Below, piece after piece: positions 33,661 to 43,302 of a stretch of DNA of 55,671 nucleotides. The position numbers and the translations under genes are program-made. Source of the stretch: Bacillota bacterium (GTDB lineage: Bacteria; Bacillota; SHA-98; UBA4971); NCBI GenBank assembly GCA_012841305.1, contig DUVA01000048.1, positions 1-55,671 on the forward strand, given 5' to 3'. Each line of letters opens with the position of its first letter. Positions within the stretch are counted from its first letter, which is position 1. The notes under the pieces were generated by a model. That model was not told the DNA's origin. It ran no database searches and was given only the letters and a program-made list of their open reading frames with translations.

Positions 33661-33833
33661 GGGCCTTTACGCCCATTTAGAAGATACAGTCCAAAATGCC
33701 TTGAAGACCACACACAAGTCACGCACCAAACTGAAGAGGCCCAACATAGGATAATCACCGAGGGCCTTTTCTTTGGTTCCCGGAAGACAACTGCTTCAGT
33801 AATCAACTATGAAAGCAAAAAGGTGGGCTTCAT

Positions 33834-33986
33834 GTGCTGAGAAGATGTCCTAAATGCGGCAAGGAGGCAGGTAGAGAGTATACCATAGGAATCACCGCGA
33901 GCCGACAAGGCTGGCTCTATACTTATTGGATGGAATGCGAAGCGTGCGGAAACAGATGGCAGGCGGTTCAGATCAAGAAAGTTTAG
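33834..33986 (+). CDS. 50-residue zinc-ribbon protein
   Basis: GTG 33834 follows AGGTGG by 7 bases and opens a 50-residue frame ending at TAG 33984-33986. The protein has two cysteine pairs, CPKCG near the N-terminus and CEACG near the C-terminus, separated by about 30 residues that include ITASRQGWLYTYWMEC. This is the layout of a TFIIS-like zinc ribbon, expected to bind zinc and perhaps nucleic acid. A strong terminator follows at once, which supports a real gene. It is too small for confident naming. Confidence 0.65.
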   Translation: MLRRCPKCGKEAGREYTIGITASRQGWLYTYWMECEACGNRWQAVQIKKV

Positions 33987-33997
33987 CGGTACATGAG

Positions 33998-34037
33998 AGC
34001 GGGGGATCCAGGGCATTCCTGCTCCCCCGCTATTTCT
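33998..34037 (+). terminator. Rho-independent terminator after the zinc-ribbon gene
   Basis: AGCGGGGG (33998-34005) pairs perfectly with CCCCCGCT (34024-34031), followed by ATTTCTGTTTTC. Confidence 0.78.
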
Positions 34038-34123
34038 GTTTTCTGCGATAGGAAATGCGGCCGGCATTTTCATGAGGAACCAGGCAGATTGTGCGGCTGA
34101 CATTTCATAAAGAACTAGGGCGC

Positions 34124-34639
34124 CTATTCTGAAAACCGCTCATAACACACGATATCTTCTTGCGGCTTGCGTGTTGTCAGCCCGGGCGCATCCTTAGGAT
34201 AACCCAGAGGCATTAAGGCTACGATTTTATATGAATCCGGGACTCCCACAATCTGCTTTGTTTCCTCTTGCGAAAACGCTCCGATCCAACATGTTCCCAG
34301 GCCTTCCTTTTGAGCTGCCAGAGTAATGTGTGTAAGTGCAATTGCAAGATCTACGGCGTAAGCAGGCACTCCGCAACTCATAACCCGCTCCGGCTCAAGA
34401 GCTACTCCTACTATGACTACAGGCGCTTCACCTACGAATGCTTGGCCCCGGGCTGCCTTGGCCAGCTCTCGCCTTTTCTGCGGATCCTGTACCACGACGA
34501 ATTTCCACGGTTGTCTGTTAGAAGCTGAAGGAGCGAGCCTGGCAGCTTCAAGGATTCTGCCGAGTATCTCCTCTGGGACCTCCTGGCTCTTGTATGCCCT
34601 TACGCTTCTGCGTTTTGCGATTATCTCCATGAGCTCCAC
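34124..34639 (-). CDS. Nitroreductase-family FMN oxidoreductase
   Basis: The protein has 171 residues from GTG 34639, 8 bases after GGAGAGGTG; ATG 34630 is also in frame. It has the FMN-binding RRSVRAYKSQEVP start, then PSASNRQPWKFVVV, HITLAAQKEGLGTCWIG and a final MPLGYPKD. It is short for the family and of the Clostridia type. It is expected to be a cytosolic dimer using NAD(P)H; the natural substrate is unknown. It is transcribed divergently from the glucan gene cluster. Confidence 0.92.
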   Translation of the reverse strand: MELMEIIAKRRSVRAYKSQEVPEEILGRILEAARLAPSASNRQPWKFVVVQDPQKRRELAKAARGQAFVGEAPVVIVGVALEPERVMSCGVPAYAVDLAIALTHITLAAQKEGLGTCWIGAFSQEETKQIVGVPDSYKIVALMPLGYPKDAPGLTTRKPQEDIVCYERFSE

Positions 34640-34859
34640 TAATACGTCACCTCTCCTTTCATCGCTTGCCGCTGCTTCCAGGGTATCAGTCCTTTTGGCA
34701 ACTGCGAATGTTTGTCTTCTTGTATGTAGCTATACACTCTAATAAACTACTACATGCATGTGGGAGATTCCTTGTCATTACAGGAAGTTCTGAGAGTTCC
34801 GCGTATTGAAGGACATGACCACGTGCCGTCGAAGTATCTACTTGAAAGGAGGCAACTCT

Positions 34860-36080
34860 ATGCGTGTACTAATGCTATCGTATGAGTATCCTCCGGAAGT
34901 GGTTGGAGGGTTGGGTGCAGCCGTTTCAGGCCTTGCCCGTGCATTAGTCCATAGAGGTGATCACGTACACGTAGTCAGTGCAAGCTCCACGGGAGATGAA
35001 GCTCCTCAGCTCCTAGATGGCGTCATGGTCTCCAGGTCGGCGCGAACAACATTCGCCGAGAGATTCGATCCCTACGGCAGTGGGGGCGACTCCGATTTCC
35101 TCCGTGTCGCAATGGAAGCGAATTTTGGCCTTGCAAGCAGAGGCTTTGCCGAGGCTACACGCACCGAGCCTTACGACATTATTCACGCCCATGACTGGCA
35201 CAGCGCCTTTTCAGCCAAGTCACTCAAACATGCCTTAAGGATTCCGCTTGTGTTCACTGTTCACTCCACCGAACACGGCAGGAATCGAGGTATTCATTCA
35301 GATCTGCAGCGGTACATCCACGAAATCGAATGGATGGGCACGTATGAAGCTTGGAGGGTCATCTGCTGCAGTAACTACATGTCTGATGAACTAAGACGAA
35401 TCTTCTCGCTACCGGAAGACAAGATTGATGTCATCCCAAACGGAGTGGACCAGGCAGCCATACCTGAGCCGAAGGTTGTTGATGAGATAAGGTCCCAATA
35501 TGCCGGTTCAGGTGAGCGGTTAGTATTCTATGTCGGCCGGCTTGTTTACGAAAAAGGCGTCCATGTGCTCCTTTCTTCTGTTCCAAAGGTCCTGGAAGAA
35601 GCCGCAAATACAAGATTCGTCGTAGCAGGCGACGGTTATTACGCAGGTGTCCTGCGGGAAAAAGCAGAAAAGCTGCGTATTGGCGGATATGTTTCGTTCA
35701 CAGGCCGTATCAGTGACCGGGAACGGGATGCCCTTTATGCTGCAGCTGACGTAGCAGTGTTCCCCAGTCTCTATGAACCTTTCGGCATAGTCGCGTTGGA
35801 GGCGATGGCAAGAGGGACTCCTGTTGTGGTATCCGACACAGGAGGGCTTCGAGAAGTCGTCAGGCATGAGAAAACCGGGCTCAAGGTTTATTCAGGCGAC
35901 GCGGATTCTTTGGCATGGGGGATTAAGCGGGTCCTTTTGGATGAATCCTTGCGGACGAGGCTTAGAGAAAACGGTCCGGCTGAGGTCAGAGAAAGGTTTA
36001 GCTGGGACCGCGTTGCAGACTTGACTTCGTGTGTTTACAGGCGTGTATTAAGCGAGGCAAGGAGTGTGCCGTGGTCATAA
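34860..36080 (+). CDS. GT4-family glycosyltransferase, glucan (glycogen) synthase-like
   Basis: The protein has 406 residues from ATG 34860, 8 bases after AAAGGAGG; the in-frame ATG at 34806 lacks a site. The N-terminal Rossmann domain starts MRVLMLSYEYPPEVVGGLG, with the GGLG loop found in starch/glycogen synthase-like enzymes. The C-terminal domain carries FYVGRLVYEKG and the donor motif EPFGIVALEAMARGTPVV. With the GH57 branching enzyme and the nucleotidyltransferase fusion downstream it forms an alpha-glucan synthesis cluster. The donor is probably an NDP-glucose. Retaining transfer is known for GT4; the exact product is inference. Confidence 0.85.
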   Translation: MRVLMLSYEYPPEVVGGLGAAVSGLARALVHRGDHVHVVSASSTGDEAPQLLDGVMVSRSARTTFAERFDPYGSGGDSDFLRVAMEANFGLASRGFAEATRTEPYDIIHAHDWHSAFSAKSLKHALRIPLVFTVHSTEHGRNRGIHSDLQRYIHEIEWMGTYEAWRVICCSNYMSDELRRIFSLPEDKIDVIPNGVDQAAIPEPKVVDEIRSQYAGSGERLVFYVGRLVYEKGVHVLLSSVPKVLEEAANTRFVVAGDGYYAGVLREKAEKLRIGGYVSFTGRISDRERDALYAAADVAVFPSLYEPFGIVALEAMARGTPVVVSDTGGLREVVRHEKTGLKVYSGDADSLAWGIKRVLLDESLRTRLRENGPAEVRERFSWDRVADLTSCVYRRVLSEARSVPWS

Positions 36081-36242
36081 ACCAACTATGACCGGTTCCA
36101 TGCTCTATCATCCGGCATGAAACACTAAGCAGGATATAGCAGGCAAGCAGTGTGCCGGATGTGAAAAGCGAAAGAAATACCGGCGACGAGAGGCTGAATT
36201 TCAGCGTGAAAGGGGGGAGCGGCGTCGCCAATGTGACGTCGC

Positions 36243-37955
36243 GTGATAGACTTGACCCGAGGTTCTTTGGTTTTTGTGTTCCACAGTCACATACCCTATT
36301 GCCGCAAATCGGGCATGTGGCCGTTTGGCGAAGAATGGCTGTATGAAGCTATGCTCGGATCATATATACCCTTTCTGGACGTTCTCCGTTCCATACCTTA
36401 TGGCCAAGGTGAATCAGGCCGATCAGACTCTTCCTCCGAATTGCCTGTCAGTGTCACCATAGGGGTCACGCCCATTCTTTTGGATCAGTTGGATGACGAC
36501 TATATGCGTGAAGGATTCATCAAGTGGACTCAAGCCCGGATAAAGCGTGCTGACGAAGACAGAAAACGCTTCAAACTCACAGGTGATGAGGATTTGGAAT
36601 GCCTGGCAGGCTCATACTTTGACGAATACAGGCAAGCTCTCAGGACGTTTTGTAACGACTATGCAGGCGACATAGTCAGCGCTTTAGCTGAACTCGAGAG
36701 GCGGGGCGTGGTAGAGATTATTACGTCTGCTGCTACCCATGGCTACTTGCCTCTTCTGAATGAAGATACATCTATTCGTGCGCAATTGGCAGTAGGTTGT
36801 GAAACCCATGAGATGAGGTTCGGACGGCCTTCGAGAGGGATCTGGCTCCCTGAGTGTGCCTATCGACCGGGCCTTGAGGAATACCTGGAGGCTTTAGGGC
36901 TTGAGTACTTCTTCGTGGACAGACATGCTATTGAAGGTGGGGCCCCGATCGGTATCTCCAGTGGCGATGAGGCCAGAGAGGTTCGTGCAAACCATGCGGC
37001 ATTCGGCGATGAAAAGAGGGGCACGACCTACATGCCATACCTGGTTAACCGCTCAAATGTAGTATGCATGGGCAGAAATGAACGAGTAACGACGCAGGTA
37101 TGGTCCTCTTGGCTGGGATATCCAGGCGATGGTTTATACAGGGAGTTTCACAGGAAAGACGACGTAACAGGCTTGCAGTACTGGCGCGTTACCGGCAGAG
37201 ACGTGGATCTTGGAAAGAAAGAAGTCTATGACCGGGAAAAGGCAGCCCTTAGGGGCAAGGAGCATGCAGCTCACTTCGTCGGGCTGGTGCACGAGCTCAT
37301 CAATGACTGGAACAAAACCACCGGTGAGCACGCTCTGATCGTGGCGCCATATGATATGGAACTCTTCGGCCATTGGTGGTATGAAGGCGTCCTCTGGCTC
37401 TCTGAAACCTTAAGAGAGTTCTTGGGCAGCTCTACTGTGGGTATCTCTTCTGCAGGCGAACTCCTTGATCATCATCCTCCTTCTGAGACCATTAAGCTGC
37501 CTGAATCCTCATGGGGGAGAGGCGGGAGGCATGAGGTCTGGCTAAATGATGAGACAGCATGGATGTGGGATATGATTCATGCTGCAGAAGCCCGGATCAA
37601 GCGGCTTGCTGCGCTCAGCCCTGGAACAGAAGATACTGATCTCCTTGACCTCCTCAAAACCCAGGCGCTGAGGGAGTTTCTCCTTTTAACGTCCAGCGAT
37701 TGGCCGTTCCTCGTCACAGAGAGGCAAGCAGAGGATTATGGGGCGAGGCGATTCCGGGAGCATGCAGAGAGGTTCGACAGGCTGATGGATTATGCAGAAG
37801 CAATTCTGGACGGAGAGGAGTCTAAAGTGTCAGAGGAAGAAATCATCGGCTACCTCTCCTATGTGAGTGAACTTGATAATCCCTTCCCTGGCCTTAGGTT
37901 CTCCGTCCTTGGCAGGCAGGATCATGAGAACCGGGAGAAGGAGGACAATGAGTAA
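36243..37955 (+). CDS. GH57 1,4-alpha-glucan branching enzyme with C-terminal DUF1957
   Basis: The protein has 570 residues; GTG 36243 is the first possible start after an in-frame stop, with no good ribosome site, so TTG 36252 cannot be excluded. The GH57 motifs are clear: FVFHSHIPY at 12-20, [12 protein letters not shown] with nucleophile Glu204, and [15 protein letters not shown] with acid Asp371. The C-terminal helical part (about 420-540) is the DUF1957 region typical of branching enzymes rather than amylases. It makes alpha-1,6 branches in a glucan delivered by the GT4 enzyme encoded just upstream. This kind of branching enzyme is common in thermophiles and some Bacillota. Confidence 0.93.
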   Translation: MIDLTRGSLVFVFHSHIPYCRKSGMWPFGEEWLYEAMLGSYIPFLDVLRSIPYGQGESGRSDSSSELPVSVTIGVTPILLDQLDDDYMREGFIKWTQARIKRADEDRKRFKLTGDEDLECLAGSYFDEYRQALRTFCNDYAGDIVSALAELERRGVVEIITSAATHGYLPLLNEDTSIRAQLAVGCETHEMRFGRPSRGIWLPECAYRPGLEEYLEALGLEYFFVDRHAIEGGAPIGISSGDEAREVRANHAAFGDEKRGTTYMPYLVNRSNVVCMGRNERVTTQVWSSWLGYPGDGLYREFHRKDDVTGLQYWRVTGRDVDLGKKEVYDREKAALRGKEHAAHFVGLVHELINDWNKTTGEHALIVAPYDMELFGHWWYEGVLWLSETLREFLGSSTVGISSAGELLDHHPPSETIKLPESSWGRGGRHEVWLNDETAWMWDMIHAAEARIKRLAALSPGTEDTDLLDLLKTQALREFLLLTSSDWPFLVTERQAEDYGARRFREHAERFDRLMDYAEAILDGEESKVSEEEIIGYLSYVSELDNPFPGLRFSVLGRQDHENREKEDNE

Positions 37956-37984
37956 GGCTGACACGAGCGAAAGGGGGCGTCTTT

Positions 37985-40546
37985 ATGAAGGCTGTGGTCA
38001 TGGCAGGTGGGGAAGGAACAAGGCTTAGACCCCTTACCTGCAACCGGCCAAAACCCATGGTCCCTGTGGTAAACAAGCCTATCATCCAGCATATATTCGA
38101 GCTTTTGAGACGCCATTCTATTACTGATATAGCGGTTACCTTGTACTATCTTGCTGATGAAATCGAAAGCTTTTTCGGTGACGGGTCAGAACTGGGCCTT
38201 AAGCTTTCCTACTCTATTGAGGATGTGCCTTTGGGGACAGCGGGCAGCGTCAGAAAGGCTTGTGAAATGCTTGGGCGAGAGCGAGTCATAGTAATATCAG
38301 GAGACGCTTTGACTGACATCGACCTTGATGAGGTAATCAGGTTTCACGAAGCTAAATCAGCCATGGCTACCATTGTTACCACCAGGGTTCCTAACCCTCT
38401 TGAGTACGGGATCGTTGTGTTTGATGAAGAGGGGCGAATCAGGAGATTTCTGGAGAAGCCCAGTTGGGGTCAGGTTTTCAGCGACACTGTGAATACCGGC
38501 ATTTATGTCCTTGAGCCGGAAGTGCTTGATTACATTGACCCGGGCAGGCCTGTGGATTTCAGTCAGGACGTGTTTCCGAAGCTCCTCCATGAGGGAGAGA
38601 GATTGTTCGGATTTGTGACAACTGACTACTGGTGTGACGTGGGTAATCTGCAGCAATATAGGGAAGCGCAGATAGACGCTGTCACCGGTAAGGTAAATGT
38701 GACAATCCCCGGCGCAAAGATAAGACATGATATCTGGGTCGGCGAAGGGACAGAGATTGATCCTGGGGCAACCCTCGCCGGTCCCCTGGTAATCGGCAGG
38801 AATTGTCGAATCGGCAAAGGGGCAGGCTGTTTTGAATACAGCTTCATAGGGGACAATTGCATTATTGAAGAGGATGTAAGAATTCATCGGAGCGTTTTAT
38901 GGCCGGACTCGTTTTTAGGCCAGAGCGCTGAAATAGGAGGAACCCTTGTAGGCCAGCATGCGATTGTTAAGGATTTTGTCACTTGCCACGAAGGGGTTGT
39001 CATAGGAGATAGGTGCAGAATCGGGCAAGGCGCAACTCTGCAGCCACATGTCAAGATTTGGCCTAATAAAGTCATTGAATCCGGGTCGCGCGTTGCTATG
39101 AGCTTGATATGGGGCACAAAATGGCCGGGTTCCATATTCAAAGAGCGGGGCGTTACCGGACTGACTAACATTGAGTTGACTCCGGAATTTGCAATGAAAC
39201 TAGGGGCATCCTTTGGAAGCTCTATTGGCAAAGGTGCTACTGTCACCACCAGCCGAGATGATCACCCGTCATCCAGGATGATTCTGAGGTCCATCATTTG
39301 CGGACTCATGACAGTAGGCGTAAACATCCTGGATCTTCGGTCGACCCCGCTTCCGGTGAGCAGGTATAATATCAAGACTCTTGGCGTGGACGGCGGTCTG
39401 CATATCCGAATTTCCCCCGATAACCCCAGGTATACACTGGTCGAGCTCTTCAATAGACAAGGAATCAATCTTCCCAGATCTCATGAGCGAAAAGTTGAGA
39501 ACCTTTTCTTCAGAGAGGATTTCAGACGCACTGACGCGGATGAGGTCGGGAAGTTGGAGTTTCCCGGGCGAGTCCTTGACTCGTACGTGGAAGCGTTCTT
39601 TAACTATGTGGACATAGGGGCAATTCTAAGCTCAAGAAAGAGTATTGTCATAGACTACGCATATAGCAGGCTGTCCATGTTTTTCCCCAGTATCTTCGGG
39701 CGGTTGGGATGCGAAATGGTGGCGCTGAATGCCTATCCGGATCATTCCAGAATTCCTAAGACCGCTGAGGACAGAAAAATTCATCTTGATAGGTTGTCTA
39801 AGACTGTAAGCACTCTGAAGGCGGATATAGGGGTCCTCATCGAAAGCGACGGAGAGAGGTTGTCGCTGGTAGATGAAGGAGGAAGGATTATTGAAGGGAA
39901 CACCCTGCTTGCTGCCATAGCGTGGCTTGCGTTAAAGGATGCTTCAGCTCGAACGAGCGCCGGAAATGGTAAGGAGGGCCTGGAATACCCGTTGTATCCT
40001 TTGCGAGTCGCTGTTACGGTGGACGCTACCGGGGCAGTAGAGGAAATAGCCGGAGGCTTCGGGGCTGAGGTGTTTAGAACGAGGCAGGATCCGCGATCTC
40101 TCATGGAGTTTCTGCTTCGTCCAGGGCAGGAGGTCCTGTTTGCAGGAGACGGAGACGGAGGTTTTATCTTCCCAAGTTTTCAGCCTGCCTTTGATGCAAT
40201 GTTTACCCTTGCAAAAGTACTTCAGTTCCTGGCCGGGGAGGGCTTGGAGCTTTCGAGTGTCGTCGATAGCTTGGATATTCCGCCTATGGTGAGAAAAGCA
40301 GTTACGTGTCCGTGGGAACATAAGGGCCGGGTAATGAGGGTTCTGGCGCAGGAATCGGAAGGGACAAGAAGAGAATTCATTGACGGTCTTCGCATGTTCC
40401 GAGATGACGGATGGGTTCTTATATTGCCTGACCCCGCAGAGGCGACTGTTCATATTTACTCTGAAGCTACTACTCATGCCGCTGCAGCCGAGTATGCGGA
40501 AGGATTCGCGGAAAAGATAAGCGAAATAGCGGGATTAAATAAGTGA
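37985..40546 (+). CDS. Nucleotidyltransferase / left-handed-helix / phosphohexomutase-like fusion
   Basis: The protein has 853 residues from ATG 37985, after AGGGGGC. Part 1 (1-235) is a sugar-1-phosphate nucleotidyltransferase ([43 protein letters not shown]). Part 2 (about 245-385) is a left-handed beta-helix of hexapeptides. Part 3 (about 385-853) has the fold of phosphoglucomutase/phosphomannomutase, but its motifs are weak. The phosphoserine loop reads RISPDNP (Ser477) instead of TASHNP, the metal loop ESDGER (620-625) instead of DGDADR, and the phosphate-binding SGTEP is replaced by PDPAE. Fusions of this kind are annotated as mannose-1-phosphate guanylyltransferase. Here it probably supplies NDP-glucose to the GT4 enzyme. 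Part 3 may be regulatory, not catalytic. Confidence 0.86.
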   Translation: MKAVVMAGGEGTRLRPLTCNRPKPMVPVVNKPIIQHIFELLRRHSITDIAVTLYYLADEIESFFGDGSELGLKLSYSIEDVPLGTAGSVRKACEMLGRERVIVISGDALTDIDLDEVIRFHEAKSAMATIVTTRVPNPLEYGIVVFDEEGRIRRFLEKPSWGQVFSDTVNTGIYVLEPEVLDYIDPGRPVDFSQDVFPKLLHEGERLFGFVTTDYWCDVGNLQQYREAQIDAVTGKVNVTIPGAKIRHDIWVGEGTEIDPGATLAGPLVIGRNCRIGKGAGCFEYSFIGDNCIIEEDVRIHRSVLWPDSFLGQSAEIGGTLVGQHAIVKDFVTCHEGVVIGDRCRIGQGATLQPHVKIWPNKVIESGSRVAMSLIWGTKWPGSIFKERGVTGLTNIELTPEFAMKLGASFGSSIGKGATVTTSRDDHPSSRMILRSIICGLMTVGVNILDLRSTPLPVSRYNIKTLGVDGGLHIRISPDNPRYTLVELFNRQGINLPRSHERKVENLFFREDFRRTDADEVGKLEFPGRVLDSYVEAFFNYVDIGAILSSRKSIVIDYAYSRLSMFFPSIFGRLGCEMVALNAYPDHSRIPKTAEDRKIHLDRLSKTVSTLKADIGVLIESDGERLSLVDEGGRIIEGNTLLAAIAWLALKDASARTSAGNGKEGLEYPLYPLRVAVTVDATGAVEEIAGGFGAEVFRTRQDPRSLMEFLLRPGQEVLFAGDGDGGFIFPSFQPAFDAMFTLAKVLQFLAGEGLELSSVVDSLDIPPMVRKAVTCPWEHKGRVMRVLAQESEGTRREFIDGLRMFRDDGWVLILPDPAEATVHIYSEATTHAAAAEYAEGFAEKISEIAGLNK

Positions 40547-40925
40547 GTCGGTCGCGGCGGGCGGGAGCAGTATGAGTCGACGTGTCAAGTAAACTTGGAT
40601 ACCAGGTATAGGCTGGTGTCGGCTTCTGTTGGCACTATGGGCGAGAGTTGGTCCGGGTGCAAACATTATTACCGTCAAAGGCGAAGGTTGACGCTGAGCG
40701 CGAACATCGCTGCCGCAGGACGCAAAAGAGCAACTGCAACTACTGCAACTGTTAACTGTTCGCGTGGTAGACAAGGGTGAGCACAAACATATGATACATA
40801 GATCGTGGAAAAGGGGCGCATTAACGCGCCCCTTGTCAATGAGTGAGTTCAGCACGGGTTAGTCCAGAACGAGTTAGCCCACTACGAGCCGGCCCGACGT
40901 TGTGTCCTAAGCCGGCTGAGTAGTG
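40547..40925. other. Intergenic region with the rubrerythrin terminator
   Basis: Apart from the hairpin at 40811-40834 and short direct repeats such as GCAACTGCAACTACTGCAAC (about 40732) I see no gene or signal. Confidence 0.55.
40811..40834 (-). terminator. Terminator of rubrerythrin
   Basis: AAGGGGCGC (40811-40819) and GCGCCCCTT (40826-40834) form a perfect 9-bp stem with a 6-base loop. Read on the minus strand, TTTTCC follows, so it fits the rubrerythrin gene. Confidence 0.7.
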
Positions 40926-41459
40926 TCAGTAGCTCTCACATAGGGGTTGAAAGAATGCCCTCGGATGTTTACAAGCAGGACATGCTTCAGGCGCCTCCGC
41001 CCCTTCATGGACATATCCGCAGTTGCGGCAGTGCCACTTAATCGGCTCATCTCTGCGGAAAGTCGTTCCGTCCTGAATCCTTGCCAATAGCGCCTTATAT
41101 CGCTTTTCGTGTGCCTCCTCGACTTCCCCTACCTCTTCAAAAGTTGCTGCGAGATCTTCAAAGCCCTCTTCCCGTGCGACTTCGGCAAATTCCTTATACA
41201 TTGAGGTCCACTCGTAGTTTTCACCTTTGATGGCGTCGTCTAAATTAGCCGCAGTATCTGAAATCATGCCCAGGGCTTTAGCCCACAATTTTGCGTGCTC
41301 TTTTTCATTGTCTGCTGTCTCTTCGAATATGGCAGCAATTTGCTGATAACCTTCTCTGCGTGCTACGGAAGCGAAGTATGTATATTTGTTCCGAGCCTCG
41401 GATTCACCGGCAAAGGCGGCCTTCAGATTGGCTTCAGTCCTAGATCCTTTAAGTTGCAT
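40926..41459 (-). CDS. rbr: Rubrerythrin
   Basis: The protein has 177 residues; ATG 41459 follows GGAGG by 8 bases. The ferritin-like four-helix domain supplies the di-iron ligands (Glu in [19 protein letters not shown], and [14 protein letters not shown]). The C-terminal rubredoxin domain has CRNCGY and CPACKHP. Rubrerythrin reduces hydrogen peroxide in the cytosol and is a marker of anaerobic life. It is a single-gene unit with its own terminator. Confidence 0.97.
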   Translation of the reverse strand: MQLKGSRTEANLKAAFAGESEARNKYTYFASVARREGYQQIAAIFEETADNEKEHAKLWAKALGMISDTAANLDDAIKGENYEWTSMYKEFAEVAREEGFEDLAATFEEVGEVEEAHEKRYKALLARIQDGTTFRRDEPIKWHCRNCGYVHEGAEAPEACPACKHPRAFFQPLCESY

Positions 41460-41844
41460 TTTGATGCCTCCATCTCTCTCGTATTTTTTCTATGCTTATC
41501 ATTCGCCTGATACCCTAAACCTATTATGTCGTTGATCTGCTCCATCATCAAGTTCACACCGATGAAGCTGACAACTATGTGAAATTCTCAACCAAAGGTG
41601 TTGCCGAGCCCACAACCAAGACTGTCAACCAGGATTGTCGACTACGGTCGCCAAGTCTACACCGATGCGAGATTGCCAACCAAGATTAGCCAATGAACTG
41701 TGGACATTACAAATTCTCCGTAGAGTTGTAGAATCCTTCTGAGATACGTGTTTTCTTAGCCTGTCTGGTGTGCGCGAATACTTGTCACCTTCTTTTCGTC
41801 GGCTGCCAGAATATCTACGAATACCTGACACGTCTTTGCTGAAC

Positions 41845-42445
41845 GTGGTCGAATCCCTCGAACCATCCAAACGCTCGTCGGTGGTTGAAACTCAGGCACG
41901 TTTTCTGTTGGCCTTCCTGCGATGGCAGGATGGCTGCCATCTAATATTTACCAGCAAGCGAAAAGGCGCATCTTCGCAGGGAGGGTGTTCGAAAATAGAA
42001 CACGGTTTCTAGAAAATCCCCAGCGACGGCCGAATGACATTCCATATTTTGGAGAATAAGTTGAAAAAGCTTGAATCCCCCGGGCAAGGTGATCGAATTT
42101 CGAACACCCCAACCCTGATCTGTGTTCGAAAATAGCGCACGTCTTTCCTAGAGACCCCTGGGGTGTCCGGTTTTCGATCACGAATTCCGAACTCGTGTTC
42201 GAGAATAGTACACGGTTCTCCGAACCTGTGTTCGGATTTCGAACAGGCGCTGTCAGAAGTCGCTCATTATGTAGAGTCATTTGGGTTTGGTGATCGAAAA
42301 TCGAACACCAAACCCAGAAGGTGTGCTCGAAAATAGTACACTGCTTCCAGAAAATCATTGATTTTCAGGCACCCTCCGGCTTATTTGTGAAAGTGTGCTC
42401 GAAAATAGTACACGCTCTCCAAAAGCATGTTCGAAAATCGAACAC
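41845..42445. repeat. Palindrome array 2: same ~200-bp unit as array 1
   Basis: The perfect palindrome GTGTTCGAAAATAGAACAC (41985-42003) stands alone. A full ~201-bp unit (42089-42289) follows, then a second unit (42290-42445) with an internal loss of about 60 bp. Equivalent 19-bp palindromes recur at 42089/42290, 42122/42323 and 42195/42395. Order, spacing and inter-palindrome sequence match array 1 at 4508-4930 on the same strand. Two GTGGT-type variants precede the block (41845-41866, 41881-41899). Confidence 0.87.
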
Positions 42446-42551
42446 CTCGGCGAGACAAGCAAGCAGGTGGAAGGAAGTCAGATACTCCTATACATAGGTC
42501 GTCGGTAAAGATCAATGATCGGCAAATTCAGTTTATCGCATTTCCACTGAC

Positions 42552-42591
42552 GAGCTCCTAGGTGGGGGCTATTTGACGCTCACAGTTTAGT
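42552..42591 (+). repeat. Short dispersed segment shared with 8311-8347
   Basis: See 8311-8347. It lies between palindrome array 2 and the 14-bp tandem repeats. Confidence 0.55.
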
Positions 42592-42601
42592 GATTCGTGA
42601 A

Positions 42602-42673
42602 GATCAGTAATACGGGATCAGTAATATGGGATCTGTAATATGGGATCTGTAATGTGGGATGTCAGTAATGTGG
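42602..42673 (+). repeat. 14-bp tandem repeats abutting a promoter
   Basis: Units are GATCAGTAATACGG, GATCAGTAATATGG, GATCTGTAATATGG and GATCTGTAATGTGG at exact 14-bp steps, then a 16-bp variant GATGTCAGTAATGTGG. The last unit ends two bases before the -35 box at 42676. It could be an operator array or an unstable minisatellite. Confidence 0.85.
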
Positions 42674-42675
42674 GA

Positions 42676-42703
42676 TTGACAAAAGATGAGTGCCGGATAT
42701 AAT
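42676..42703 (+). promoter_or_regulatory. Consensus sigma-A promoter
   Basis: TTGACA (42676-42681), 16-base spacer, TATAAT (42698-42703). Both hexamers are perfect. The next gene is the cupin, 176 bases downstream of the -10, so the transcript would carry a long leader. Confidence 0.78.
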
Positions 42704-42878
42704 ATAAGTGATGAACTTAGTAATATATTCTATGATTGGATCTATTTCCCCTATCCTCATGTTCTTAGTCGTCACGTGCAATGATTTGGAACGAGTGTCC
42801 GCAATACAGATGCAGAACAAAGAATTCAAAAGAGCAACTTAAGATAAAGAGAAAAATCAATAACATGGAGGGATATCA

Positions 42879-43217
42879 ATGAAAAGAATTAGACTCGAGG
42901 AGCTTCCAATGGTGACTTCACCAAGAGGCCCGAAGATCAGAAAAGTGGTGTCTACAGATGACGTTGCCGTTGCCAACGTAGTTCTCGAACCCGGTCAGGT
43001 ATTGCCGTCTCACAAGACTCCAGTGGATGTGCTATTCTATGTGCACTCAGGTTCAGGTTATGTCGTTATTGATGATGAGAATATCGAAGTCTCCGCCGGT
43101 GATATGGTTCCCAGCCCTAAGAACATACCTCACGGCTTAAAAGCAGGTGAAGAGACTGACTTTAGCGTTCTGGTAATAAAGACACCCAACCCGGATACTC
43201 TGAAGAATCGCAATTAG
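42879..43217 (+). CDS. Small cupin-domain protein
   Basis: The protein has 112 residues from ATG 42879, after GGAGGGATATCA. It is a single cupin barrel with motif 1 PGQVLPSHKTPVDVLFYVHSG (one His and no His-x-His pair) and motif 2 DMVPSPKNIPHGLKA. The usual metal-binding set is incomplete (Lys in place of the second His), so metal binding may be altered. Small stand-alone cupins of this type occur widely in anaerobes with no settled role. It is the first gene after a consensus promoter flanked by tandem repeats. Confidence 0.82.
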   Translation: MKRIRLEELPMVTSPRGPKIRKVVSTDDVAVANVVLEPGQVLPSHKTPVDVLFYVHSGSGYVVIDDENIEVSAGDMVPSPKNIPHGLKAGEETDFSVLVIKTPNPDTLKNRN

Positions 43218-43302
43218 CCCTTGATATGTAGGAATTTCGGTTTCTATAGAGAACGATTTCAGTGATGGGAGTTTAATCTATAGACGGGATGTGGTTTGTT
43301 TA

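Larger units (their letters stand above)
41460..42878. other. Long intergenic region (1.4 kb) with repeats and a promoter
   Basis: From left to right it holds degenerate AACCAAG-containing repeats (about 41583-41690), GTGGT-type palindromes (41845-41866, 41881-41899), palindrome array 2 (41985-42445), the short segment 42552-42591 shared with 8311-8347, a 14-bp tandem repeat (42602-42673) and a consensus sigma-A promoter (42676-42703). No gene is credible; open frames through the array follow the repeat itself. Confidence 0.7.

Noticed and set aside
40595-40780. 61-residue frame between the nucleotidyltransferase fusion and rubrerythrin genes
   Set aside because: Composition is Arg/Thr/Ala repeats, with no ribosome site and no recognisable family.
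41845-41866. T-loop-like GTGGTCGAATCC suggesting a tRNA
   Set aside because: No acceptor, D or anticodon stems could be found around it; it fits the palindrome family instead.
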